A DNA stretch of 64,000 nt from Ophiodon elongatus (lineage: Eukaryota; Chordata; Actinopteri; Perciformes; Hexagrammidae): assembly GCA_016806645.1 (NCBI GenBank), contig JACSYO010001999.1, forward strand, positions 2,508,501 through 2,572,500, given 5' to 3'. The notes under the pieces were generated by a model. The model was not told the origin of the DNA, ran no database searches, and saw nothing but the letters and a program-made list of their open reading frames with translations. The translations under genes were made by a program, and so were the position numbers. Below are positions 11,981 to 24,005 of this stretch, one piece after another (position 1 is the stretch's first letter; each line of letters starts with the position of its first letter).

Positions 11981-13990
11981 TCAAGCTTTTGCTTTCTCCC
12001 GTAAGAGATCTGTTATTTCTCCACACATTGAAGTGGGAAACATGGAGCAGTGGGTAGAGCAATAATTTAACACAAGGCTGAAAAGCACTCTGCCGCCCTC
12101 TGTGGTTGGGTTGGCCCTTGTTCTTTTATCTACAGTGACCCCTAGTGAGTCCAGGGTAAGGCCGATCACTGGGCCAGCCTTTCTGATCATCTTATTGATC
12201 CTGTTTTTATCATCTGTAGTGATGCCGCCCCCAGCAGAGCACAGCATAGAAGAGGACTAAGCTAAGATCCCCTGGTAAAAAACATGAAGAAGCTTTCTGC
12301 TGATATCAAAGGATCTAAGCTTCTAAGAAAAGTCTTGACTGAGCCTTTTGAAATACACCATCAGTGTTCTTTTTCCACTTTAATTTACTGTCCAGATAGA
12401 CCCCAAGATATTTATATGCCTGGACAATTTCTATCTGCTGGTTAGGGCTCCCCAATTATCTGCTGAGGAGGTCTCCTCCTTCTTCCGTCTGAAATCAATA
12501 ACCAACTCTTTGGTCTTTCCAACATTTAGTCTAAAAATGATTTCATTACATCAGCTGACAAAAGATTAAAAATCCCATTTATAGGCCAGGTCATTGCCTT
12601 GGGTAAGTAGACCAAGTACGGCAGTGTCATCTGAAAACCTTTGGATGTTATAGGACACCTGGCTCGGTAGTCAGCGGTATAGAGTGAGAATAAAAAGGGA
12701 GATAAAACTGTTCCCTGTGGTGCTCCAGTTTTAGTTAAGATAGTGTCAGACAGTTTTATCAAGCCTAACCAATTGTGGTCGAGACAAAAGGTAATCCAAG
12801 ACCCAAGCAATAGTTGTAGTGTGCAGTTTAGAAGTCATACGTTTTTGAGCTAAAAAGGTGTGGTTGAATTGTATTAAAAGCACTAGAAAAGTCAAACAAA
12901 CATGAGCTGGCAGTTGTTTCAAATGACTATAAACACTGTGGAGCATAAAAAGTCGTGCATCATCTACCCCCACACCCTTCCTGTATGCAAACTGCAGGGG
13001 ATCTTGGAAGACTGAGACCTGTCTACTCAGGTGACCCAGAACAACCCTTTCAAAACATTTCATGATGTGCGACGTCAGGGCTATCGGTCTCAGGTTGGTA
13101 AGACTATGACTCCTCACACTGTTTGTCTTTGGGATTGGAACTAGACAAATGTTTTCCACATTACTAGAGTTTTTGATGAAGACAGAGACAAGGAAAAGAT
13201 AGAATGAAGGACTGAGCACAGCTGGTCAGCACAGACCTTCAGGGTGCGTGGATGGACACCATCAGGGCCTTGTTAGCCTTAAGGCGCTTTAACGGCTGTC
13301 GAACCACCTCAACATTTATTAGAATGGCTGGGCTACAGTCCTCAGGACTACTCGGTGCAGGAGAAGAGAGGATGCTCTTGTGAGATGCAGAGAAATCAAA
13401 TTCATCAAACCTTGCAAAGAACTTAACTTAATTTACATTGATCCCAGCCCCAGGGAAGCTGCGATTACAGGTCCCAAACCAGTAATGGATTTCATGCCGT
13501 TCCAGAGGCCCCTTGTGTTACTATTGGACATCTGTCCTTCAACCCTTTCCTAATATTTACGCTTACCCTGTTTGATTATTGCTTTTAATTCCTTTTGAGC
13601 AGTTTTAATCATATCTTTGTCACCGCTGAGAAAAGCAGTTTTCTTATTATTAATAGCAGCTTTGATCTCCCTTGTCACCCAAGGTTTATTATTAGGGAAC
13701 GTTTTTATTCGTTTACAGGGAATGATAGACTCGACACAGTAATTAATATAACTGGTGACTTTGTCAAAGATACTGTCCAGATCATTGTCATCCTCTAGAA
13801 ACACAGTCCAGTCAGTGCACCCAAAGCACCCTCTTATTGTCTCACATGCGTCCTCTGTCCACACACCAACAGTCTTGGACGTAATCGGCTGCTTCCGGAT
13901 TAAAGGAGAATAGCTGGATGTCAATAATATCAAATTATGGTCCGATTGTCCAAGAGGGGGGAGCATCTTTGAAATAAAATGCCCAAATTG
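11981..13990 (-). mobile_element. CR1/L2-superfamily LINE remnant (endonuclease end to RT)
   Basis: Minus-strand pieces in order: LGQSDHNLILL (end of the AP endonuclease, near 13,950), FPNNKPWVTREIKAAINNKK, then reverse transcriptase with LRPIALTSHIMKCFERVVL and DPLQFAYRKGVGVDD (13,219-12,746), GAPQGTVLSPFLFSLYTADY (12,740-12,660), and a C-terminal piece (12,247-11,981). Several frameshifts separate them. The 5' end is truncated. Confidence 0.88.
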
Positions 13991-14044
13991 TCCTTAATAT
14001 TTACATAAAACAGATCGATAGTTGTATTACCCCTCGTAGGACAT

Positions 14045-14650
14045 GTATGTGTTTCATTGATGTCTTTACAGCTTTTGATCCTATAAATCATGAAAAAGAT
14101 TTATCAAAATATGATCAAAGAGGGTTCTTAGTTTTCTATTGAGAATATTTCTGGTATACTCCTCAGACGATGCGAGTTAAATAGGGAAACTATCTGCTGC
14201 ATGTGAATAATGGAGTTCGACGGGAAGTTTTTTTTTCTGCTTTTCTTTTTAATATTTATACGGATGATCTATTAATGCAGTTAAATGGATGTGGAACTGG
14301 GTGCATCGTTGGTGGTCATAAACCATCTTATGTGCACAGATGAGTTGATGATTTCCTGTCCATGAATCTTCAACAGTTACAGAGGACATGTTCACAAATA
14401 TGGTATAGATTTTGAAATGTAATGCAAATAAGAGTCAAATCATGGCTGTCAGAAGTAAGGAAGACAGAACATTTTTATTTTCTGATATCTTCCTTTCTGG
14501 TGTTGCCCTTAGAGTGTGTATTGAGGCCAAATACTTACATTACACAGCGTTATCTATCGGACGATGAGGACATTTACAGACGTAGACAGGGTCGGAAGTT
14601 GTAGGCCGAAGCAAACATGTTGTAAATTCAGTTTGGGCTCAGTGACTGTG
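14045..14650 (+). mobile_element. Second LINE remnant, different family, plus strand
   Basis: Degraded reverse transcriptase: MCFIDVFTAFDPINHEKDL, then NGVRREVFF, FLFNIYTDDLLMQLNGCGTG and LQQLQRTCS, then SDDEDIYRRRQ and CKFSLGSVTVK past a shift. The motif order is that of a non-LTR RT, but its wording differs from the minus-strand LINE beside it. Homology fades at the (AT)n run at 14,675. Confidence 0.7.
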
Positions 14651-14666
14651 AAGACCTCTCCTTTTA

Positions 14667-14674
<8 letters not shown>

Positions 14675-14714
<40 letters not shown>
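14675..14714. repeat. (AT)n microsatellite
   Basis: An AT dinucleotide run with one TTT interruption. Confidence 0.9.
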
Positions 14715-15811
14715 CACCACTACCCACATGTGGCTTTGCTAAAAAGGCAGCATGCGGAGACGTGTAGGTTATCTGATTCTGTAAAAGGCATTCTTTCAGC
14801 TTTAATGCCTGAACTGAGCTCCTTCAGGTTCTCCTCTAGAACGTTGAACCGTTGGCACTACGGCCAACATTGTGAAATGTATTTTGTGGATTTCTATTTA
14901 TTTAACTTGCGTCATCTTCAACACTGGAGGTCGAGAATTCAATTTCCAGATCAATTTGAAAGTTTCAGGAGGGGTGAGATTTGGTTCAAACTGCAACACT
15001 GGTGCCTCATTGGACGAGGGCCTGAGTAAACTCCAGGGAGTCCTTGTTACACGTCCCTGATGTCACTGAGACTATAAACATCAGCACAGGTGAAACAACA
15101 TTGGTGCCTTTTAAAGAAAAACTCCTCTGTAATAGTTCGCTGGTCGAACAACAGACTGTTTTGATCCCTTTGATGAGGAGCAGATAACTTGCCCCGTGCT
15201 CCCCACTTTAACCTCCAGAAGGAAGATTACTCAAGTCGACATTTGCTGTTCCCACCGCCGCCAGACGAGAATCAGCTCGGTCCACAGATCTAGGCTTATA
15301 GAAAGACAAATCCCCGCTGTTATACGGAGGAGTTGTTTGCCGCTTGATCCGCCGAGAGAGTGCAGTCGTGAGGTCCCCGAACCCAGAAAGAGAGAATTCC
15401 ACTGGAAATTCGAAGAAACACACTAACCGCTACAAAGCAGTCTAAAGTAAGAGGCTTTTGTCTGGGCAGAGATAGGTCATAGTGTGTTTGTGACCTTGTT
15501 TTGTTTTGTTTTAAGTTTAACTGTACTGTTAACGTGTTATGTATTTCACGGACCTCTGAGTCCCGTTCAGTGTTGTGTGATATAACTGTGGTGTGATAGT
15601 GTCGTTCCACTCTGCTGAGCTTTGTTGTGTTTAAATCGGCCCGGCGAGTAAAGTCGGTAAACTGTACCTTATTAGTTAAAGGTCCAGAGCCTTATTATTG
15701 AGTTATTGCACTTTACTGCTGCTGTGAGGGTTTGCCTTGTATTGAGTACTTCTTACTTCTTTTTCTTTCTTTCCAACTAACCCACACACTCACTCTCACA
15801 CACACACTTAG
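14715..15811. other. Unassigned sequence, partly GC-richer
   Basis: The first part may be further decayed LINE. 15,180-15,430 is richer in CpG and open in several frames, but no family or splice structure is apparent. Confidence 0.35.
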
Positions 15812-16053
15812 GCTGCGGTCGAATAGTCCTTTTTTGAGTCCTAACTGAGTGAAATGACCCGAGAGTATCTGAGTGGCCGCCATGATAAGAGCTGTTCGAA
15901 TTCTCTAAATGCAAAGGAAAGGAGCTTCAATGCTTCCTTAATTAGCTCCTTTAGCATAGGAAACACTGGACCTTCCTTTACGAAAGGAAAGGAGATAATT
16001 CTGACCCACAATTCCTTGCGGCGGCAACATTTAAAGTGACGCACTATTCGGCC
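15812..16053. mobile_element. Short MITE with related inverted ends
   Basis: Left end GGCTGCGGTCGAATAGTCC; the right end, reversed, reads CGGCCGAATAGTGCGTCAC. Inside are purine blocks (GGAAAGGAG) in both orientations. About 240 bp, no coding capacity. Confidence 0.55.
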
Positions 16054-16809
16054 GTTCACGAGAACAAACGATCATGAAGACAAACGCAGATCATGTAAAT
16101 AACCGTTGACATAACTCGGAAATGAACTTTCAATAATCTGTTAAACCTGCTGGAAAACTACGAGCGTTACATTGCTCTAAACTGATCAAAGTGACGTATT
16201 GATCTGCCCTCTCTGGTGTTATACTGCAGCCTTAGCCCTCAGTCTTTGATGTCACTTCAGTTACAGAAGTTTTGATAAAGGGTTAAACTGGAAGAACTCT
16301 TCAGTCTTAGCCATGTTTTTTATTATAATCTTTTCAATCAACATTACAATTTTAAAACACTATCAAGTCAACACTTCTATGTCACACTGAGTTTCATAAA
16401 CTATTGTCTGCATATTCTTATGATCAGATTATAATCTGCATATAAACCATAACAACAAAGAGGGATATGAGACATTGTTAGTGGAGAAGGTATTTAATTC
16501 ATCATGTTTGAAACTGAACAATGAGACAGTTTAGTAGCTTTGTTCTCTCTGTGACAATCCGTTGGTTTCACTTTTATATTCATTCTTTCACTTATATTGC
16601 AACTTTGTTAATAAAGTAATACTATGAACCGGGTTGTTTGTCGTTGTGACGCAACACTGTAACAACACACGGACGAGGGAATCTAAGATGCGCTTCTTTG
16701 TAGTCCATCTTCTGAACATTGTAGTTTCAGCGCTGCAGACTGACGTCACTAACATGTGTCTCCCGTCGCATCATAACTACGTAGCTTAGTGAAAGTAGAG
16801 TCGGATTCC

Positions 16810-18090
16810 CTAAACACCGCGGTGTGTATCAGGAATACCGGGGGCGAGTCTCGCGAAAGAAGACGGAGCGGCATGGATGCTCCCGGAAGTGTGGGACTTG
16901 TAGTTCCTCTCCCGGCGTCTCTCCCGAATGCGATTATCTAGCTTAATAGCCAACTTAATCAACATGTCCAGTGAGTCAGACTCGTCACGAACAGCGAGTT
17001 CATCTTTAAGTTGCTCAGACAAACTATGTAGAAAAACTCCTCGTAACGCCTTGTCCTCCCATCCGGACTCCGCTGCCACAATCCGGAACTCTACCAAGTA
17101 ATCTGCCACACTCCTTTGGTTCTGTCTCAGATTGAGCAAACGTTTAGCAGCATCTCCAGCACAAACAGGATGATCAAAAACTTCTCTCAGTTCATTCATG
17201 AAACGGTCATAGGTAACTAAACTAATTCCCCCACCTCCCAACAAAGCCTCAGCCCAGTCTAATGCTCTTCCTCTTAATAGTCCCGTAACATACGCTACCT
17301 TAGATTCATCGGAAGCGAAGGAGACAGGTCGTCAGGAAAACACCAGTGAGCACTGGAGGAGGAATCCTCTGCACCTCCCCAGATCTCCAGCATAAGGTTC
17401 TGGTGATGGAACAGGTGATTCCCTGAGGCGGAGAAGGCGGAGAAGGCGGAGCAGGGGATGGAGCTAATTGGTTAGTGATAGTCTCCAAGCATTTTCCAAT
17501 CTGCGAGAGTTGATTTCCGAAAGCCTGCTGGGTCTCCATAAGTCCTTGTAATAACTGATGGTGGTGTCCTAATAACTCTCCATGACTGGAAACTGCCTTT
17601 TTAACGGCATCTTTGTCTGCTGGGTCCATCTGTTTGGCCAGATCGTTCTGGTAGCCAAGATGTGGACCCAAAAGCAGCACACAAAGATCAGGGTTAAAGT
17701 AGTAACAAAAAATTATTTAATAATGGTATACAAATTCAACGGTGGACAGGACTGGGTTGCGCAGTGTCGGAGAGGAAGCAGGACAGGTAACAGGAGTCAG
17801 GCGAGGAACAGGAAGCGAAGGCAGCTGGCAGGTAGGTGAGCCGAAACACTGTGGCGACGAAACGATCTGGCGGTGAATGGCAGGAAGACCAGGGTTGACA
17901 TACAGCGGAGGGTGTCTTGATGGATGATTGTTGACAGCTGCTCAGGAATCACCACCCAGGAGAGGAAGGGGGAGATGGCCATGTCTCCTCACGGACAGAC
18001 AGACCAGACTGACAGAGTAAAACACACAAGAGACAAAAGGACAGGGAAACACAGGGAAAACCACTTGACTGCCTAGGTGATAATATGACA
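16810..18090 (-). mobile_element. Ty3/gypsy retrotransposon, 5' LTR plus gag, truncated
   Basis: Reading on the minus strand: an LTR of about 430 bp (18,090-17,661) that begins TGTCATATT and ends CCACA, a short leader, then gag from an ATG at 17,629 (MDPADKDAVKKAVSSHGELL). Gag runs in one frame to about 17,306, shifts, and continues at 17,244-16,810 with YDRFMNELREVFDHP, RSVADYLVEFR and AAESGWEDKALRGVFLHSL, the retrotransposon gag fold. It ends abruptly near 16,810 before any zinc knuckle, protease or polymerase. No second LTR was found. Confidence 0.85.
17661..18090 (-). repeat. Gypsy 5' LTR
   Basis: Terminal TG...CA on the minus strand, an AATAAT-type polyadenylation region before the 3' end, and the gag leader immediately downstream. 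Confidence 0.7.
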
Positions 18091-21000
18091 GATACTCCCG
18101 CCATTTCTCTCTCCTCTTTTACCCCGCCCCCTCCTTCACGCTTGTAAGTGGTACAATAATGTTTGTTGATTTATATTATTCTCAATCAGTATTGAAATAA
18201 ACTGTTATATTTTAAGGAGCAGTTTATGTGATGTGTGTATATATGTTGTAATAATAGCTGGATATTGTAGCCTTTGTCGAATTCAAACCTTCGCTCTGAA
18301 TGTGGAATAGAACTTTGATTATTGACACTGTGAGTGAACACCCATTTTGAGACTTGAATCCAGTTTGGTTATTGGTCCCTGATCTCAGGGCAGTGCCCCG
18401 TTATTGTTATTAATACTATTGCTATTAATACTTTTAATGATATCAATGATTTAGTTTTCGTACTTGCTAATAACCGAACACGCTCCTGCCAGATCCCAAC
18501 TTTTTTTTTCTATAAAAGTTACAGAGGTGGCAAATGGAAGTGTGAGAAAACTGTGTTCTCAGTCTGTCCGGGTGACGTAAACACCCAGCACAACACACAG
18601 GCCCTGACGCCAAGTGCACACGCACAACACGTCACATTTACAATATGATGACTGTCATAAAAAGGACTGTGTACGCAGGACTGCAATATGTCTCAGCGGT
18701 GGTTGGAAACAGCTTTCACATCTGGCTCGGTTGGTGAGAATAGAAGAGACAGGCGGACGCGAGCGCACACACGCACACCAGAAAACCTGAGACGGATGAA
18801 CTTCTGTGCCGCAAAGCAATTGAGAGGTGGAGAAAAGAGTTGGGCGTCGAGAGAAAACACAGAGGGTGATTATCACTGTGCTGGGACTATAAACATAACC
18901 CGTCGTCCTGAATGAGGCCTTTATGCTGACTTGACCCCGCAGTTTAAGGATGCGCGGGCAGATTAACACGCGCAGCTGTTCACCATTAAGCTCTACTTTC
19001 ACTTCTCATTAGCAATTCAGCCCACTGGTTAGGTGTGTTCAGGGACAGGGCAAATCATTCTATTTTAGTTTTTTGCCGTTGCCGTGGAAACTGACCCGTG
19101 GATCAAAATAAACATGATTTTCTTCGACAAGACACTAAAGATGGAGAGTCAGGCGGAAGGCCACTCATTGATCACAATCATCTTGAAGATTAGCATGGTT
19201 ACAGCATAATATTTTATTTTTCATCTTCAATTTCTATTATGTTTCCACTGTCTGCTTTATGGTTGCATGGCAGAAAGTTTTTCTTTTGAAATAGTGCACT
19301 GCTCACTCATCATAAATCTAATTAAAAAAACTGTGAAGGTTATGCCAAAGTTATCCAGCAGTATCAACCCGTTTCCTTCCTCCTTTTTTTAGGTGTTTTT
19401 TTCAGTATATTTCCATTGAAAAACGCATCACAACTTTTATGAACATTACACATTCATACTTATACATGAGGTATTTATAGTTCTGGGATGACTGAGAGAT
19501 GGCCATTCATGTATTTATAAAATGTAGATGTCTGGAGGTTGCTGTGTTGTCTAAAACTTATCATAGTTTCTTGTAGCTGCATTTTCTATCAGAATAGGGG
19601 ACGCGGACAGTATCCCATCGCCTGTACGGGCTTTCTTAGCTTCAAAATGAATTCAGGAACAATTGTGTTGCCTTATGGCTCTTGGCAATATCACAGCCCT
19701 TTGAAAAATGGGTTGAACTGGAAGGTTTCCTGGGATCCTCAAGCAGATTAACTTGTGTCGTTGCAAAGTCTGCACTTAAAATAAAATGTTAACAGTCTCT
19801 CTTAATCGGAGCCTCTGGACTGTGCTTCATGGACCGAAGGCAGTTACATCTAAAACCTGAGTTATAAACGGTTTACAGAAGGGTTTTTCCTGCAAGCAAT
19901 GTTGATTTTTGATAGAATCTTTGACTGTGTAGCTTCCTAACTCTGATAACAAACCAAAAGCTGTTGATTTTTTACTTAATCTTGTGTCCGTCTCTTTTAA
20001 TTGAGATTCCAACCATTTTTCATGAAACAATGCCCCGTTTCTGGAAATGTTTTAATGACAACATTACGACGTCACAAAAGGTTGATACTGAACGCATCTG
20101 CAAAATGTTCTCGGGCAATGCATCCGGTTTTCCTACCATATCGGCTCCAAGCAACTAAAACATGTTATGACTATGTTGCTGTCACTAGTGAAACCAAGTC
20201 AACATTGACTTATTTCAAGTAATGCTTCAGTTACGTAACCTTGCATACTGAACGTAACCTACTTATTTTGAAAAGACAGTGTATGCATGTAACGAGTGGA
20301 ACATTTACATTTGCAAAGCGGACACTATAACGATACCGAGAGTGTCATAGTTTTAAGCGTAGCGTTACTGACGAGGATGCTGTATTTGAGGAGTTGGGAG
20401 TGAGAGCGAGTTGGCACAAGACAGGACTTATTTACTTTATTATCGTGAAACCAAAACCACAATCTCTCCCTTATCTCATCCAAGGTGTTTTTGTTGACTT
20501 AACCTAACCACAGGCGGAATTCAGGATGTTAATTACTGTCTACGTGTGTAGTGCTTGTAGTACAGTGAAGAAATGTAGCACTTCCATCAATAATGTTTCC
20601 AGTGAATGTTAGCCAGGCAGCGTTAACGCAATTAGCAAAACAGAAATGTATATAAATGTAATTTCTAGGAGACAGGATTGGAATTTGGACGCGTACAATT
20701 TTTGCACCGTAAAGTGCCCTCAAATCTTCATTATGGAAGAAAAACTACAGTGTCCATAGCATTCAGGCTAAATTACTTTTCCCTGAAATTCCCATAATGC
20801 AATGCTGTAAGACTAACTTTAGTTTTGGGGGACGGTAAGCCAATTATAACATACTGCATTGCAGATACTATGGCCGGAAATATAAGTAATTCCTCAACTG
20901 ATAAATAAACACCCCAGAATAAATCATGTTATTCTACATGTAGGGGTTAATGACATTTGCAGAGAGTAGTCCTAGCCAACTGCTCAAGCAGGATTTCACT

Positions 21001-22189
21001 TATCTGTTACAAGTGCCTTTACAAACTGGAAGCAAATTCTTTTTTTATTAGTGAACCGCTGCCAACATCAACAGGTCTCAGCAGCCTGTCATCACTGAAC
21101 ACACTGCTCAGCAAAACCTCCGGTCTGAAAGGTATCAGCTATATAGATAACTTCAATCTCTTCTGGGGACGGAGGCATCTGCAGTTGAATTCCTCACGTC
21201 GATGTGTGCTGTGGAAACATTTGTATCTAATCCTCTTCATCGTTGCTCTAAGTTTATTCTTATCTGTTTGCTTAAGGAATATATTTTTTATTGACTGAAA
21301 TACTCAATCATGCAAAAATCCTAAAGGATATTGTTTTGTTTGTTTGGTTGGTAAAAAACCATGTGTGCTATTGAACTCGTGCGTCACAGCATTTCACACC
21401 TGTTTAATATAAAGGTAACGCGTTCAGACAATACACAGAATTTCTTATTCCTGACAACGTCACACACATTCTCTCCCTCTCTGTAAACAGTGACTGAGAA
21501 AGGGATCAGTCAATACCGACTATATTATTTGGAACTAAACACCAGAATCTCACAGGCCATCTGGATGCTTGCAAAGTGCAGTGAACTTGCACCCATGTTT
21601 TTTCTTGCTGCTTGTTTGTATTACAAAGTCAATCATTTTTCTTACACCCATTTTAGCCTGTTGCCAGCAGAGACTGCCACATGGAAGGTTGACATTGCGA
21701 ACACAATGAGAGATGGTTTCTGTTCGCGGCCTGACCTCAGATTACACAACTGAGTCTATTCATTTTGTCTGAAGTCGACAGAGCTCTTCGGAATCAGAAG
21801 ATTGTCTTATGAAATACAACAAACCAAAGATCAATTGACTTAATTTTTTTAAATCCAGAGCTGAAATCATGTTTCCTACAGCCCATTTCTGTACAAACAA
21901 GCAAAATTAGACAAGTAAACGACAGATTGATGTTTATCTACCCATTTTAATTAGCAGCTTGTTTGCCTTCTCTTAAACCCACGAAAAGTCCTCCTGTGTT
22001 ATAAACCTGCATCCCTCTGATAAGTCGTAATTGCTCTCATTATTTCAGCCATAATGTTGTACTCGGGTTCCTAATTAGTCAGAATGGATGGAAGATGAGT
22101 TACTGTTAAACCCCCAGTGTAAACACTGTTGAATCAGTGTGCCGCCAATGAAACACTTGCAGCTTGAATTGATTTGGGTCTGTCCATTC
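18091..22189. other. Unassigned sequence
   Basis: No host gene or recognisable element; open frames are all below 120 codons without domain motifs. Confidence 0.4.
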
Positions 22190-22576
22190 TTCCAGCTTAT
22201 TATTCCAAAACCCCAATAGTCAGAAAAATGTCCTGTTGGACCAAAAGCCCATTTGTCCAAAAGCTCGCTCATCTGAAAACACAAAGGCCATTGTTCCAAA
22301 GGCCCATCGCTCTGGAATTGCACACTCTCCCTGCCACAAACAGAAGCACTTGTCTAATTATTATGCAGAATGACCTCATCAGAACACATTGATTTATTTT
22401 TATTAAATCTTTTCCTACTGACAAAAGCATGACCCAGCACTCTGCCTCTTAGTACTCGTTGCCATTGTTGGTTATGTTTAGGCATGAGGAGTGAGATCAA
22501 ATGGGCTTACGGGCCAGTGGGACATTTTCCGGACTTTTGGGGTTTAGGAATAATGGGCCGTTGGATCAATGGCGGG
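22190..22576. mobile_element. Fold-back element with long imperfect inverted arms
   Basis: The left arm (22,197-22,258) contains CCAAAACCCCAATAGTCAG and CCTGTTGGACCAAAAGCCCA. The right arm, reversed, contains CCTAAACCCCAAAAGTCCGG and CCCACTGGCCCGTAAGCCCA in the same order. The arms are about 65-75 nt and the spacer about 240 nt. No coding capacity. Confidence 0.65.
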
Positions 22577-22584
22577 GCATCGTA

Positions 22585-22872
22585 CTTTACTTGAGTAATT
22601 CCATTTTACGTTTTATACTTATACTTTATACCTCTACTTATTTGGATTTTGATTGAGCTTCATGCATATGTAATTAGAATTAGCCTCACAATAAACAATA
22701 AAGTGATACATTCATCGATCAATAATCATATTCCAGTAACATAATATATTTTTTCTGAAATAGGCCATTCTGCATAACGAGTAATTTTATTTTTGATACT
22801 TTCAGTATATTTAATGATAATTCTATACTTTTTTAAGTAACAGGGTAGTTTTGCTACTTTTACTTGACCGAG
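22585..22872. repeat. AT-rich MITE-like repeat (ACTTTTACTT family)
   Basis: Begins GTACTTTACTTGAGTAA and ends TTTTGCTACTTTTACTTGA, with TTTTGATACTTTCAGTATAT inside. I recognise this style from fish genomes by memory only. Confidence 0.4.
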
Positions 22873-23218
22873 GTTGAGCCTGAATGTCTCAGATTTTGTC
22901 AGATGTCCTTTCTTTGATAAATTCCTAAAGTTTTTGTAATGAAGACATTTGAGTGTCTATGATCTCTGGACTTAGCAGTTGTTTGGGTCCAATCCAATAT
23001 CGGTATACGGTATGACGTAATTCATGTATCAGATATCGGACTACGGTAACTAATCCAGGGGTCCATATGTAATAATGGTGGAGAGAGTCCCTCCGGCTGC
23101 GTTACGGCTGCTAGTTAGCTATGCTAGCATCTTCAGCATGGATGTTGAGTGGCTGCTCCAAGCCCATAACAGGAGATTAATATCATAAGCAACACATTAC
23201 GATTGTGTGTATTTTCAC

Positions 23219-23335
23219 AGTAACGATCCTGGCCAGCCTGCCGTTTGTTTTATCATAGTGTCGGTCTTTCGGCTTGGTAAACAGGCAGTGAGAGTCTCTC
23301 ACCGTGCTCTCAATAAAGGTTTATTCAAACTCTCA

Positions 23336-23376
<41 letters not shown>

Positions 23377-23482
23377 CTCAACTGACCTGGCCCCCCGTTT
23401 GTTTTGTCACATTCAGTGTCTTTCAGCGCCTTTAAAAGTTCAGTGGGAGTCCCCCGCTCTCAATAAACCATTCAACATCTAG
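23219..23482 (+). repeat. Imperfect duplication flanking a (GT)n tract
   Basis: Module 1 (23,219-23,332) and module 2 (23,378-23,480) share, in order, CCTGGCC, CGTTTGTTTT, GTGTC..TCTTTC, AGTG..AGTC, and GCTCTCAATAAA. A (GT)18 run (23,339-23,374) separates them. Confidence 0.65.
23339..23374. repeat. (GT)n microsatellite
   Basis: Eighteen GT units. Confidence 0.95.
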
Positions 23483-24005
23483 GGCCACTTCTTGGAGGCT
23501 TTTATAATCTATTTGTCATATATGTACTGCTGTACCAGTTGATTTCTAATGCTGCATGGTAACCATAGTAACCTCTCACCACTCTCTATTCAGCGTCCAA
23601 AACAAACATCCTCTGGCCTTGCCTTTTATTACTTGATAAAAATGAGTTGGTGTGTCTAAACAAATCTAGCCACAAAACACACTATCTTATTACGAAGTAG
23701 ATTTAAGGGTTTATTTGATAGGGATTTCTTTCAAACTTTAACTACACTTTTATTTAAAATATTTACTTTGACAACCTTATGAAGGAGATGTCAATTTCAC
23801 CTTTTACATCCCTTTTTAAAATTATCTTCATACAGTTCAAATAAATTGCTTTGCAATACGTTTACATTGTAAAATTGCAATGCAAAGGAAATGTGATACA
23901 AAAAGAGCTCTGATATCTGAATTATGTTGGTATCGGCAGATATCCAAAATCAGGCATTAGAATTGGATCGGAAATGAAAATAGTGGATCGTGTATCTTTA
24001 GTTCC

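Larger units (their letters stand above)
22980..24005. mobile_element. Possible non-autonomous DNA transposon with inverted ends
   Basis: The left end contains GTCCAATCCAATATCGGTAT and ATGTATCAGATATCGG. The right end (23,910-23,995), reversed, contains CCGATCCAATTCTAATGCC, GATATCTGCCGATACC and AATTCAGATATCAG. Between them lie a duplicated module and a (GT)n run. Confidence 0.45.

Noticed and set aside
15196..15426. CpG-richer frame of 76 codons, possible host exon
   Set aside because: Open on both strands, no splice partners and no recognisable protein family.
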